In this document: positions 33,433-44,224 of the stretch, piece by piece
Numbering within the stretch: position 1 is the first letter of the stretch
How the letters are laid out: every line of letters starts with the position of its first letter
From: Gnetum montanum
Lineage: Eukaryota > Streptophyta > Gnetopsida > Gnetales > Gnetaceae
DNA length: 64,000 nucleotides
Assembly: GCA_015680685.1 (NCBI GenBank)
Contig: MNCI01030018.1
Location: 2,892-66,891, forward strand
Reading direction: 5' to 3'
Made by a program: the position numbers and the translations under genes
Notes under the pieces: generated by a model
What the model was told of the DNA's origin: nothing
What the model saw: only the letters and a program-made list of their open reading frames with translations
The model's database searches: none

Positions 33433-36400
33433 GTGAGTTATGTTATTATTATTTTCAAGTTTATCTTAGTTTTAGCTTAAGATAGTCGGTGAAATCTACC
33501 AGCCATATTTAATAGCATTTTAATAAAACTGCGAATTCAAAATAGGATGGATTATATATTTTTTATATCAATTTTTTTTTTTCAATTGAATGTGATGTTT
33601 GTTATAATTTTGAACCATTTATACAGTACAAATTTTATACTTGAATCTTTTTTTTTTCTACTGAAAAATAATGGAAAAAGGTTGAAGATATATATTTTTC
33701 TTTTACTAATTTTAAGGATTTCAATTTGATTTTTATCTCAAGTTATTCCCATTTTTATTATTCGATTTTTCAATTTATGATAAAATATTCAAATCAATCA
33801 GAGTATATTGAATATTATCATGACTCAAAATTTAGGTTTTTGCGGTTAATGATAATTCTTTTACTAATAGCAAACTTTGACCGTGTTTATGATTTATTCA
33901 CAATAAACAAAATAACAATTTATAACCATTGTAAAAATGCACCAAAGTTTTAAGCCACTTTAAGGTGGCTTTCTTCTCACTCCTTTTCGTGGGGCATAAA
34001 TTTTAGGGCCAATATTATACCTTTATACCATGCAAAACAAAAGGACATGTATCAAAATAAATATATACATTTCTTTTACAAAAATTGATTTTATAATTTT
34101 AACCCTTTGCTTTTTGCAGTGAACTTTGCATGACCATTGTCAACCGGATATGTATGTTACTTGATGTTGAATCTATGGTTACTTCAGAGAAAGTTGTTGG
34201 AATAGAGAAACAGTTGTTGAGCACCATTAATGATATAGTGAGATGCCATCAAAATGGGTTTGGTGTGACGTTACTAGAAATTAGTGGTATTCCAGGTATA
34301 GGAAAAACCACTTTTGCAAAAGTACTGTATAACAAGATTTACGCTCAATATTGGAGGAGCTGTTTCATTGAAGATGTTAAAGGACTTGTAGAGAAAGGTG
34401 GTGTAAATGAAGTCTACAAACAGCTTTTAAGTCAGCTTTTCAAAGATGAGGGGAGTTACTCTTTAGAAATAATGAAGAAACATTTATGGAAGAGATTGCA
34501 GAATGCAGAAATTTTATTGGTGCTAGACAATATTGACAAAGAACTTCCATTCCGCACTGTGTTTATCGAAAATGTTTCGTTAAATCGAAACAGCATCATT
34601 ATTGTAACTTGTCGGGAAAGGGGGTTTCTGAAACATGACCCTGCTGCCATTGACCAGTACGGTGAAAATGTGATTCAGCGGGAAATCTCCTGTCTCGACT
34701 TCAATACGTCAAAGGAATTATTTTGCCGGTATGCATTTGCAGGAATTGCTAATGCTAGGCATGAATTTGGTGAGCTGATAAACAAGATGGTTGAAAAATG
34801 TAAAGGAATACCTTTAGTATTGACATTACTGGGGTCCAGGCTTCATGGAAAAGATATTGGAGATTGGAATTATTTATGGATTTCTATGAAAGATTCTTTG
34901 CTATCGGATGTAAAAGACATATTAAAATTCATTTATGACAATCTTCATACAGATTTGGAAAAATGTTTATTCTTAGATGTGGCAACCTTTTTCCGGTGGG
35001 AGAAAGAAGAACTCTTGGTTAAACTTCGGCAAAGTGATGATGAACATGGTGAACAAGAAGTTCAATATGCTCTTGATGCTTTGAAGAAGAATCTTTTAAT
35101 TCATGTGAGTAATGATGGTGTTTTAGGCATGCATGATGTGTTTGTGGACTTGGGAAAGAGCATAGTTGAAGATGAAGATAAATGCCCTGGCCGTCGTAGT
35201 CGTGTGTGGCGTCCTTCCGATGTCAAAAACATACTATCTTTTGAAAAGGTATGACTTTGTGATTTTTTGTTGATGATACTTGCACTTGGTTTTTTAAGTA
35301 AAAAGATTAATTTTTTCCAATTTTTTAATTAATGTTATTTTGGTTAATTTTTTCTTGGTAATTTGTTAATGATTTTTTCAAAACTCATACCATATGTATT
35401 TCTACTATCCAATAAATTCATAAGGTCATAAGGTCTAAACTTACTACTTCCATTTGCTTGGGCCTCCTTGTCTTCTTGAAAGATCTTCTTCCCCAAGATG
35501 ATTTTGGTGTTATAATTGTTGATTTGGGATTCATGGCATCAGTTATTTAAATAAGTAGCTTTTTCCAAAAAAAAAAAGTTTCAGTTATTTACACACCAAG
35601 GAAATCACCTTAAAACAATGTCTGTCAATTTCAGGGAACCAAAAAGGTGAAAGCACTAAGCTTAGTTTCACAAGGCTCACAAGTTTTTTTAGATAACAAT
35701 GAATATCCATGNTTAATTAATTATAAGGAAATATTTGTTCTTTAATCTCTAAGATTTTAATTTAGATATGGGAATAACATTAGTTTGTCTTCTTTTTTTT
35801 TGTTAAGGTGATCTTTCCCAGTTATCAAGGAGATTATTATGGTTGAAATGGACAGATTTTCCATTACACCAGATCCCTCGAACACTTTGCCTAAAACATG
35901 TGAGAGTCTTGCATGTGTGTGGTGAAAGCATGATTCACTTATGGGAACATTCTGAACGGGTGAGATTTAATAATCTACTATTATTAGTTAGAAATTGACT
36001 CCTATGTGTGTTGGATTTTAAAAAATGCAATTAAGTTTTAAAAATTTGTTAGAATGGGTTCTGTTAGACAAGATTCTTAGAAAAGAGATGTATTTTTTTA
36101 AAAAAAGTAGGAGGTTATGCCTCAAGTTACAACTTAAAATTGGATCTAATGACATAGTAACAAAACATTTTTACCAATGACATCTAAAAAACAACATGAA
36201 ATGTGAAGGTCAAAATAGCAAAACCCTCTAAAACATAGACTAAAAAGTATAAGTAGACTAAAAAGTATAAGTAGGAAAGTAATAAATAAAAGATTAACCA
36301 AGAGAAGAATTAATTACTCTATCAAAATGACCATAATGTACAACAAGTAGGTTATGGTAACTAGCTTTATTATAAATTACTTCAAAAGCATTTTGAATCA

Positions 36401-39400
36401 AGGCAAAAAGCTCCTCGTTGTTTCCTTCATCTATATAAGCTTTAGACCTCAATATGAGGGATTTTTGGGCAAGTAGCTGTACTAGGATCTTATATACATG
36501 TAAAGGATAAACATCTGGTCACTTCCCTTTACAACAAGTTATTCTAGGAATAGGAATATGTGGTGCTCATTTTCAATTGCTCTTTGAATTATACATGCCA
36601 TAGGTTTTCTCTCCTATTGAAAATTGGACCATCTACCTTGGTCAATCCTAAACTATTTGTATTATATATGATGCATAATTTAAACTATTTAAGTCAATTG
36701 TAATTAACATTTACCAGGTAACACATAATAACTTTTACAATATATGTTTACAAATACTTAGTTAGAAACAATTTTATAATAATTAAGAATTAAAAAAACG
36801 TAGAAAACGTGCTGGTTATACTTTTCTGCACCTGGCAATCATACTTTAACTTTATCCATATTTCAGGCAAAATCCTAAAGAAAATCTTTCATTATTTCTT
36901 TCTAACAAAATAACCATGTATGTGGTATTCCATCCTGTCAAAAATCTAAGACCGTGCATTGAACAGGAGGCTCCATCAAATTTGAGAGAACTTATTGTAC
37001 AGGATTGCAAACAACTTCAGAGGCTTCCAGAATCCATGGGAAAGCTCAGACATTTGACTTGTATAAATCTGCATAAATGCACATCTTTGAAGATCATTCC
37101 AGATAGCTTTGGCCAGTTACAAGGATTGAAACGTCTGGAATTTCATGGATGCCATGCATTGGAATGCTTGCCAGATACTTTTGGAGGTCTGACAAGGTTA
37201 CATAGTTTGAAGATGAGAGGCTGCTGTTCAATGGTGTCATTGCCCAAGTCAGTTGGGGATCTGAGAAGCTTAACTGACCTGAGCATTGAGAAATGTCATG
37301 CAATGGTGTCGTTGCCAGAGTCATCCGCGAAACTGGTGCAATTGCAAAACCTGTGGATCAGGGATTGCGATGCTTTGGAAAGGCTACCACAATCAATGCG
37401 ATGCTGGACAAACTTAGTTCGCGTAAATGTGTTTCGGTGTGGTAAAATAAGATTGACATCAAAGCAGTTCCAAGGCATTCATTCCCCGTCGTCGGAGCTT
37501 CACCTGTCAGTATATGACGATGATGTTATGGAGGTTGCACATTCCTTGTTGGCTAGCACGGTTCTGCGCAACTTTGTCCAACCCATCCAAATTAAGCAAC
37601 ACACATCCACTGCCGGTTTGCTTTTAGCTGCCGGTTTGCATTTAGCAGCTAATATCAATGATAGACGTGCGCCTCAATTAAGTGGTTTTGAATTAATCGC
37701 CAATCATATCATCAACTCTGCTAGCGGTCTGCCCGATGAAAGGCGTTCGCTGCATCTTGAAGGCTGTTGGAATGTAAAGGAGCTTGCCCTGTGTAATCTT
37801 CGTCATCTGGTGACGCTGAATCTCAGTTATTGTTACAATCTTCCAAAGTTACCCGACAGTATAGGCAGTCTTTCATTTTTAGAAGACCTTTCCTTGATTT
37901 GGTGCATGAATTTAGAGGAGGTGGACCTCATTGGTAACTTGCAGAATCTAAGATGGCTAAGAATTGTTACTTGCCTTGCTTTGAAAGGATTGCCATATTG
38001 CACAGGGAATCTTTCTCGACTAGAAGAGTTAATTGTGGTAGATTGCTGGATGATGGAAGTAATCCATACGCAGGCATTGTATAGTCTTAATTACCTGGAG
38101 GTATCTGGTTGTGTTAAGCTCAGCAGAATTGTTGGGCTTTCACAGCTTTCCAGTCGTACGGTTCTAAGAATTCAGGGGTGTTTGAACCTGAGAGAAATGA
38201 TGGTAGGCCCACGGCGTTTTAACCAGTTGCATGACGTCGACATCATCCGGTGTGATCGGTTAGGTGATTGGCAACTGTCACTTAACCCTGACATTTTCAA
38301 CGAATCATACAAGGAGGACACCAAGGTATTTCTAAAATTAACTCATCTTATGCGCAATTTTGTTTGAAATGGTTATGCTTGCATTTATATCAAAGGCGTG
38401 TACATATATATATATATCGTTTATTAATGTGGTGCTTATTTTCGTTGAACTCAGACCTTTGAAGAGGTGTTGGAGGGGTCGTTAAATGCAACCTCCGAGG
38501 GGAGTGGAATATTAAATGTAAAAACGAACCCGATCTTGGCTTTGGTCGTAGAACAAAAAATCAAAGATTTGATTGGCTGCCAAAATATGTGCTGCTTCTT
38601 TCATAAACTTCCACTCTATGTCCACCGTAGACATGTCCTTTCCCTTCCATTTATTCCAAGCACGGTGGTGTTATGTCTTATTTCATCAGTAGTTTACACT
38701 CTTGACACTCCAAGACAAGTTCCCCCGCCTAAAACCAACTTTTTTTTCTCCACTGATTATAAACATTATTACCAAGAAAATCGTCATCATCCTTGTCATA
38801 AACGTTATTATCCTTACAAGTTGTATACGGGTCCCGGTGCAGAGTACAATTTTAGGCGTTTTGATTGTGGCGAAGAAATGCACTTCGCTGTCTTACCCTT
38901 TGGCGTAGAAGGGGACATTAAAAGTTGTGATGATGACATCTGCGTTAACATATCAAAGGGCAAACTTATGAATGATGATGATTATGATTATCGTTATAAG
39001 GACATGAACTATGATCACGATCCAGGCTATGAAGCACTTGTAAAGGATGGATGGATGGTTTATCTGGGTGACGGAAAAGAATCCTTGGCAAAAGAGATCC
39101 GCAACATCTGTTATTCTGAATTCAGGAAGCAACGCTCTATGTCTTGCCAATGGACTCAACTGCCTTCTCAGCTACACATTTATGAATTTTCAGCACTTGA
39201 CATTGCAGGCTGTCAAATAAACAAGATCTCTCGTCATGGCAGCACTTGTATTATGGTAAACATATATCCATTTGTTTTATTCTTTTAACAGCTGATTATG
39301 AATAACAATTATCTGACTGAACCTTTTAACCAGTATACTTGCATTAAGGTTGGCTTGGGGATGTTTTAAACAGGAAGAAGAGTCCGGTTTGATATGGAGG

Positions 39401-39748
39401 CGAAGACGATGCCTTTTCATGGATGATCATGCGTTACTACTGCATCACCCAAAAGGCAGTGAACATGGCTTTCTGGCATATCCTGCGATTGACCGTGACC
39501 TAGAGAGGATCATGGCTTATCTGTATGAAATGTCAATCTCCATATTAGTGAAAGGTAAAGTGGTTTCTTCAAGAAAATTGCAACAAACTATTCCAATAAT
39601 CGAAGAAGAAATTCCTCCTCACCTAAACACTCTACTTCAAGGACGAGACTTTCATTCTTCATCAGAAATCATGCTTAAGGCGAAACTCTTGATGCTAGAG
39701 AAAGTGAAGAAAAAATCTTTTTACTACAAAACCGAGGCTAAAAGTTGA
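31994..39748 (+). CDS. TIR-NB-LRR (TNL) immune receptor with N-terminal repeats, ~7 exons
   Basis: An intracellular resistance protein. The TIR domain signals (as an NADase in the family), NB-ARC is the ATP/ADP switch, and the LRRs sense effectors or keep the protein off. Supported exons are 31994-33432, 34120-35248, 35808-35959, 36967-38325, 38455-39255 and 39374-39748. A small exon starting at 35635 has an uncertain end. All clear introns are GT-AG, phases agree, and the exon order (TIR / NB-ARC / short linker / LRR / post-LRR) is typical of plant TNLs. Key residues are kept: the TIR catalytic Glu408, P-loop, kinase-2 Asp, GLPL-type and MHD motifs. The oddities are a 284-residue repeat block ahead of TIR, the unresolved linker exon beside the N at 35712, and a non-LRR island inside the LRRs. 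The start codon is the first Met of the open frame. No stop breaks the large exons, so it is probably functional. Confidence 0.9.
32096..32947 (+). repeat. Tandem ~63-bp coding repeats (N-terminal extension)
   Basis: Residues 35-318. The consensus alternates SEPLHL with TGSSxSQFLQPGP. Units are 21 or about 32 residues, the longer ones carrying an extra 'ARPSSE'-like piece. There are roughly eleven units, the best-conserved between residues 155 and 265. All length changes keep the reading frame. The segment is rich in Ser, Pro, Leu, Gln and His, lacks Lys, and is probably disordered. Confidence 0.9.
33433..34119 (+). other. TNL intron 1
   Basis: 687 bases, strongly T/A-rich, GTGAGT donor and TTTTTGCAG acceptor. 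The small open frames inside it are low-complexity and not credible. Confidence 0.85.
34120..35248 (+). CDS. TNL exon 2: NB-ARC domain
   Basis: Begins in phase with exon 1 (GELCMTIVNRI). VVGIEKQLL is the usual entry to NB-ARC. The P-loop GIPGIGKTT is at residues 536-544 (34286-34312). RNBS-A-like YKQLLSQLF follows. Kinase-2 is ILLVLDNID (residues 611-619), with Asn where most TNLs have a second Asp. RNBS-B is SIIIVTCRERGFL. GLPL reads KGIPLVLTLLGSRLHG, and RNBS-D is CLFLDVATFF. The MHD motif GMHDVF (residues 816-821) is intact. The exon ends LSFEK at the donor AAAAG|GTATGA. Intact nucleotide-binding motifs argue for a working switch. Confidence 0.94.
35635..35711 (+). CDS. TNL exon 3 (linker), end unresolved
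   Basis: After the acceptor TTTCAG the frame reads GTKKVKALSLV, the standard post-NB-ARC 'GTxKVxALxL' segment. In other TNLs this is followed by an 'F-x2-M-x2-LRLL' stretch that is not seen here. An unknown base (N) sits at 35712, and no donor in range gives the phase needed to join 35808. Part of the exon is probably missing or mis-assembled, or the gene carries a lesion here. Confidence 0.55.
35808..35959 (+). CDS. TNL exon 4: first leucine-rich repeats
   Basis: The frame reads GDLSQLSRRLLWLKWTDFPL, HQIPRTLCL, HVRVLHVCGESM and IHLWEHSER. This is the classic 'LS-LRWL-W-FPL-IP...LRVLD...I-LWE' start of TNL LRRs. The acceptor TTAAG follows a T-rich tract. The donor is GAACGG|GTGAGA. It joins in phase to EAPSNLREL at 36967. 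Confidence 0.8.
35960..36966 (+). other. TNL intron 4
   Basis: About 1.0 kb, AT-rich, GTGAGA donor and TTGAACAG acceptor. The in-frame ATG at 36916 lies before this acceptor and is probably not translated. Confidence 0.7.
36967..38325 (+). CDS. TNL exon 5: main LRR region
   Basis: 453 codons in phase 0. A first block of six or so ~24-residue repeats (LPESMGKLRHL, IPDSFGQLQGL, LPDTFGGLTRL, LPKSVGDLRSL, LPESSAKLVQL, LPQSMRCWTNL) is followed by about 95 residues without LRR pattern (about 37443-37735). A second block restarts at RSLHLEGCWNVKELAL and runs to the end. Many repeats have C at the concave side (L-x-L-x-G-C-x), the plant-specific cysteine-containing form. The donor is CCAAG|GTATTT. 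Confidence 0.9.
38455..39255 (+). CDS. TNL exon 6: post-LRR region, part 1
   Basis: 267 codons, acceptor TCAG, phase 0 throughout. It opens TFEEVLEGSL, has a hydrophobic stretch (FIPSTVVLCLISSVVYTL), and a His/Tyr-rich segment (YKHYYQENRHHPCHKRYYPY). It then has an Asp/Tyr-rich acidic patch (NDDDYDYRYKDMNYDHD) and ends QINKISRHGSTCIM. Many TNLs carry a jelly-roll domain after the LRRs (C-JID) that helps bind the effector. This exon occupies that position but I cannot confirm the fold by eye. Confidence 0.85.
39374..39748 (+). CDS. TNL exon 7: C-terminus
   Basis: 124 codons and the stop at 39746-39748. The acceptor is TTTTAAACAG, phase 0 with exon 6. It reads EEESGLIWRRRRCLFMDDHALLL at the start and ends in a Lys-rich helix-like stretch (AKLLMLEKVKKKSFYYKTEAKS). 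The RRRR and KKK clusters could act as nuclear targeting signals, which is inference only. Confidence 0.82.
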   Translation, partial: EEESGLIWRRRRCLFMDDHALLLHHPKGSEHGFLAYPAIDRDLERIMAYLYEMSISILVKGKVVSSRKLQQTIPIIEEEIPPHLNTLLQGRDFHSSSEIMLKAKLLMLEKVKKKSFYYKTEAKS

Positions 39749-42688
39749 AATGATTGGAGCTGTAGGTAAACCCTTGATAACCCTCTTCTCTGGCTCAAAA
39801 TCAGGTTTTTTATGGCTTCCTATCATTGATACATTCTTGTTTCAAATGATATAAAGTTTCATAAATGTTTGCACACAAATATGGGTGCAATCACCATTTG
39901 TTTCTTTCGCCTTTGATTATCTTTTTCTGCACATTATTTCATTGTATTTTACTGTGTCAAATAATCTCATTCTTTAACTAATAATTATGGCTCAAATTAT
40001 GTATGCTATTTGATTAACAAATCAAATGTCTTACCCGTAAAATCAAACCAATGACAATACTAGGTTATAAGGTTCTAATTGGACTATATACATCTTGGGG
40101 TGTAACTATATTACGATTATTATAGGGTTTTAACACCCCTTAATTTGATAAGTCCAAGTTATGGCATAGATTATGGTGGACAGTATTGAGTTATAAAGTT
40201 TTAATTTGACTATATGGCTTAAGGGTAAATATACTTAAAAGAGACAAGGATTGGTAAAGTAAAATAAATTAGATAGTTTGCACTTTTAATCAAAAAGCAA
40301 GCAACATAGAAAGAAAGATTAGAATCCAAAATCAAGAAGTTTTTCAATATAAGTAATTTCGATACTTAGGGTCTCTTGTTCAAGTGGATGGTAAAATTAA
40401 TAATGATGTGAAAAACATAATCGAAGCAGGATGTTTTTGAAACCTATAATTCATTTTATTGCTCTCTTCTCATCACCATGTGTGGAAGCATGGTAACATA
40501 CACAAAATTACAATACAATGTTAAAATTTGAGAAGCATAGCACCTAAGACTTAATGAGGATTGAAATTGAAATTGAAATGTATAAGATGATGGTTAGATT
40601 CAAAGTTCAGGATATAAATAGTTGAACAAAATGATGCTTTGTATTTGTTAGGTGTTAAAGTGAATACTTGACTATGTAGTTTGTGAAGAGGATATGCTTC
40701 CTTAGTTAACCATTTAACATAAATTGTTAAAACAAAACAGGATGGAAGCAAATGATAACATGCCTTAAAAATAGAAACATATCTAGTGTGATTCAAAAGA
40801 AGAGTTGGATGTTTCAAACATATAATTGAGAAATTATTTAATTGAAGCATTTAACCATGAAAGAGAACTTAGCATCATATATAAAAATAGAAAGTTTGTG
40901 GCAAGAAAATGATGGTTGTTTTTAATCCACAGAAAATAAGCCACAAATATTTTCAAGGAAGAAACATTCTTGCCTCACCACCAAAAAGCAAAACTTGGGA
41001 AACATCTTCTAGAGCAAGTTACAATAATGGTTGTGCTTTTGGTCAATCAAAGATTCCTTTCAAATAAACATGGAATTGGTCTTAGCAAATCCAAGGGATT
41101 TATACACAAATTTGGATACCTATTCAACCAATAGAGATCAATAACAACATGCATATTTGTTCTCCCTGAAAAGGTGGAATCCTTACTATTGTAAGATAAC
41201 TTATAGGCTTCAATTGAGAAAAAATACCAATGCCAAATAGAGCTTATCTACTTTTCTTAAAGATAGCATTGTCCCTAAATCTTCTACATATAGAGATAGA
41301 AAGCAATTTGATTTCCCTTTTCAAAAGGAAACAAGTTTAAAGAAGTTGGATATACCTAATATTTACAACATAATTTAGACTTTTTCTCTTTAGTAAATCA
41401 AGTTCACAATAACAATAGTAGTACCTAAACCTTGTATACCTATTGACACTCAATGATGCTTCTTTAACTACAAATAATGTTTGCAATCATTGTTGAACAA
41501 GAAAGGAAGCTTTGTGGCAGAAGTTCAAGCCTTGAGGAAGCACCATTTGGGGGCAAATCCCAAATCTACAATCAACTCAACTTAGAAAAAGGACAAAAAC
41601 TAGCTAATAGTGTTGCAATAAAAACATTGCTCAATCAATTTTGAAAAAGAAATTATTGAATATCAAGATATCAAACATAAATGAAAAGATTAGGAAAATA
41701 AGTTTTTAGCTTGTTGAATAAGTAGTAGAAACCACTTTTGGAAAAAACATTTGGCTAGTTTTAACCAAAGTGGCTAAACATCACATAATTTTTAATTAGT
41801 GTAAATAACTATTTGTTGCCCTATTAACCTGACTGCTACAATGTGAAGTGACATCAAATAAACTTTCTTCCCCTCAAAATATTTTCTTTATCATAAATTT
41901 TTTGTCTAATAGATCCTTTGCATATTTTTCTAGTTTTGTTCTAGTTTCCTAGTTCTGCTATCAAAAGCTTATCTATGAAGGGCCTCAAAAATGTTGAAAT
42001 TAATAGTCAAAGTGAATTTGAACAACATCAAATATGGTCTAACGATAATTGATAAATTTTGGTGAATAGATTATTGATGCATATGGAAAATCAAAGAAAC
42101 ATTCAACTAGATGATGCCACTCTTAAAAGGAATTGATACTTTTTACTAATACATGTTACTTTGGAAAACAACATACTACATGGATCTTTTGTTGGAACCC
42201 AAAAATAATTATAATATAGCTACACCCCAAGATCTATCCAACTAGAACTTTAAGAGGGTTGAGGGTGTGTTAGACTCCCAAAAAAATGAATCACAATATT
42301 AGAAAAATTTAGAGTACGTTAGATCATCAAAGAGGAAGTCTAATGATCAAGCTCAATAGTTTTGAGGATGTCTTTTTAGGTTTTTTTCTTTACAATTAAT
42401 CTTGAGAAATATCTCCTCTAAGGTAGGAAAAGGATCAGGGCTTGTCCTTATTCAAAGTTGCCCTCACGGGTTTTCAATTCATACTAAAGGATTTCTTGTA
42501 AAGAGAAGGAGTAAACTCTCTCTATAGAAAAAATAATACATCAATTAGAGATAAAGAATAAATCGCAACAAAAGCTAAAAGCTTATCAAACTTGAGCCTC
42601 CAATAAAAAGAAATTAAAACTATAGAAAATAAGCTAATTTCTTAGTTTTCATGGAGAGCGTTTTTGCTTGAAGATGTAGCTAAATCAA
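39749..42688. other. TNL 3' flank and AT-rich intergenic DNA
   Basis: The first few hundred bases would hold the 3' UTR; no polyadenylation signal can be singled out. The rest has no recognisable gene or element. Confidence 0.4.
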
Positions 42689-42773
42689 ACTTTATAACTT
42701 AGCACTACCCACCAGAATCAAACCCATGACTTGGAACTTTTAAATTGAAAGTCTTACCACGAGGCTAATACCT
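42689..42773 (-). repeat. SINE-type repeat with tRNA-like boxes, copy 2
   Basis: Reverse complement of the 4748-4830 repeat, with GTGGTAAGAC, CCAAGTCATGG and TTTGATTCTGGTGGG in the same order. Its B-box-like part is closer to a canonical tRNA B box than copy 1. Confidence 0.5.
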
Positions 42774-44224
42774 CACTGTTAATCAAGGATGATTATAATT
42801 GAATGTAAGTGCCTATACAAGTTGCCTTACAAAAAGTGTACAAAATTATTTCCTTAAAAAATTAGTTGTAAGAGATTAATGGCCAGCCTAAACAAATATT
42901 GATATGCTGCAAAGTGAATATTTGAGGGAAAGAAATGTGATAGAAAATGGACAAAAGAATGCATCTCTTAAAAAAGAGACAAATTAATTTGGCTGCAACT
43001 GATGATGGTTAGCAAGTAGGTGTGAAGACAATATAAAAATGTATTGTTAAATCATGTGTGGCTACATTTTAAAGTCACTTTATTATTATACTATGTTAAT
43101 GGTTAGGTTGAATTTTATTTTAAACTAGCCTATGTATAGTTTAGCTCTATTAAAGTCCTTTACTACGAATCTGCATTCCGAAATTTGATGATATAGTAGT
43201 TGTAGACTTTCTTGGTGTAGTAAGATGTACTTTGATAACTTAAATCTTACATTGAGATTAATCTATCGTAAGCTAGAGGATAAGTCTTATTTCCAATGTA
43301 ATCCTCTACAAGCACTTTTAGCATGTTTGCTGTTGTTTGCTACATTTATTACTTCATCTCAAATATCCTGTGTAATAAAATAGATGGAGTAAACCTTTCC
43401 AGATAATATAAGAACTCTCTTAATTAAAATAGTATAGGAATTTAAACTTCACAAAACCATCATCGATAATCTCAAAATCCATTTTAACCAAATAAGAATG
43501 AACCTTATCATTTTTTAAAATAGCTCAAAAGGATTTTGTTAGTTATTAAATTTAGATATGACATAGAACCAAGAATTTTCTTCACATAATCTTTGAGATC
43601 AATCAAAAACCTAATAATACCTATTATTGCAAGGATTGTAAATTGAACTAATGAATACATGCTGTCAAACAAGATGATGAAATATCCAAAGCAAAAGTTC
43701 AAACATAATCTTCTCTTATCATGGAAAAACAAGTTATTGGTCACTATTTTTCACCTGTTTATGGATGCTTCATGTTTTGGTAAAATTTAAGTTTATTTCA
43801 GGGGAAGCATAATTTAACTTTCATGTGCATACAAGTATCAAAATAATTATTTTTAGTTTTTTTTTTAAAATTTCAAAGAGCTAAAACCAATACAAGTATG
43901 GAGAAATCCTACCAACACTGATGATTATGGAAGGCTAAGCATAGGATGTATTGTGAAATGGTTGTTATGTTGTCACTCTCATGCCTGAAATTTGTAATAT
44001 GTATATTGAAATAAAAAAAAGTTAAATCTAGAGCAAATCGTGACATTTAAGTCACTTACAACTGAATTCTTGTTTAAATATAAGTAAAGAGGTCTAGTAC
44101 CTAAACTCTTTTAAAAAGAAAGTGGATGCTTACCATAAGTCCATTGATCCATTCTAATATGTTGCTACAAATACTTTTAAACTCACTTTGCATACTTTAA
44201 CAATAATCCATATTTCGTCACATT
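42774..44224. other. AT-rich intergenic DNA
   Basis: Nothing recognisable. A 3' LTR for copy E would be expected near here but none of the LTR sequence is found. Confidence 0.35.

Noticed and set aside
33547-33953. Two hydrophobic open frames inside TNL intron 1
   Set aside because: AT-rich intron DNA gives Phe/Ile/Leu-rich chance peptides; splice sites and phase show this is an intron.
36916-36966. ATG at 36916 as the start of a separate LRR gene
   Set aside because: It lies before a good acceptor (TTGAACAG), and the LRR exon joins in phase to the preceding TNL exon ending LWEHSER.
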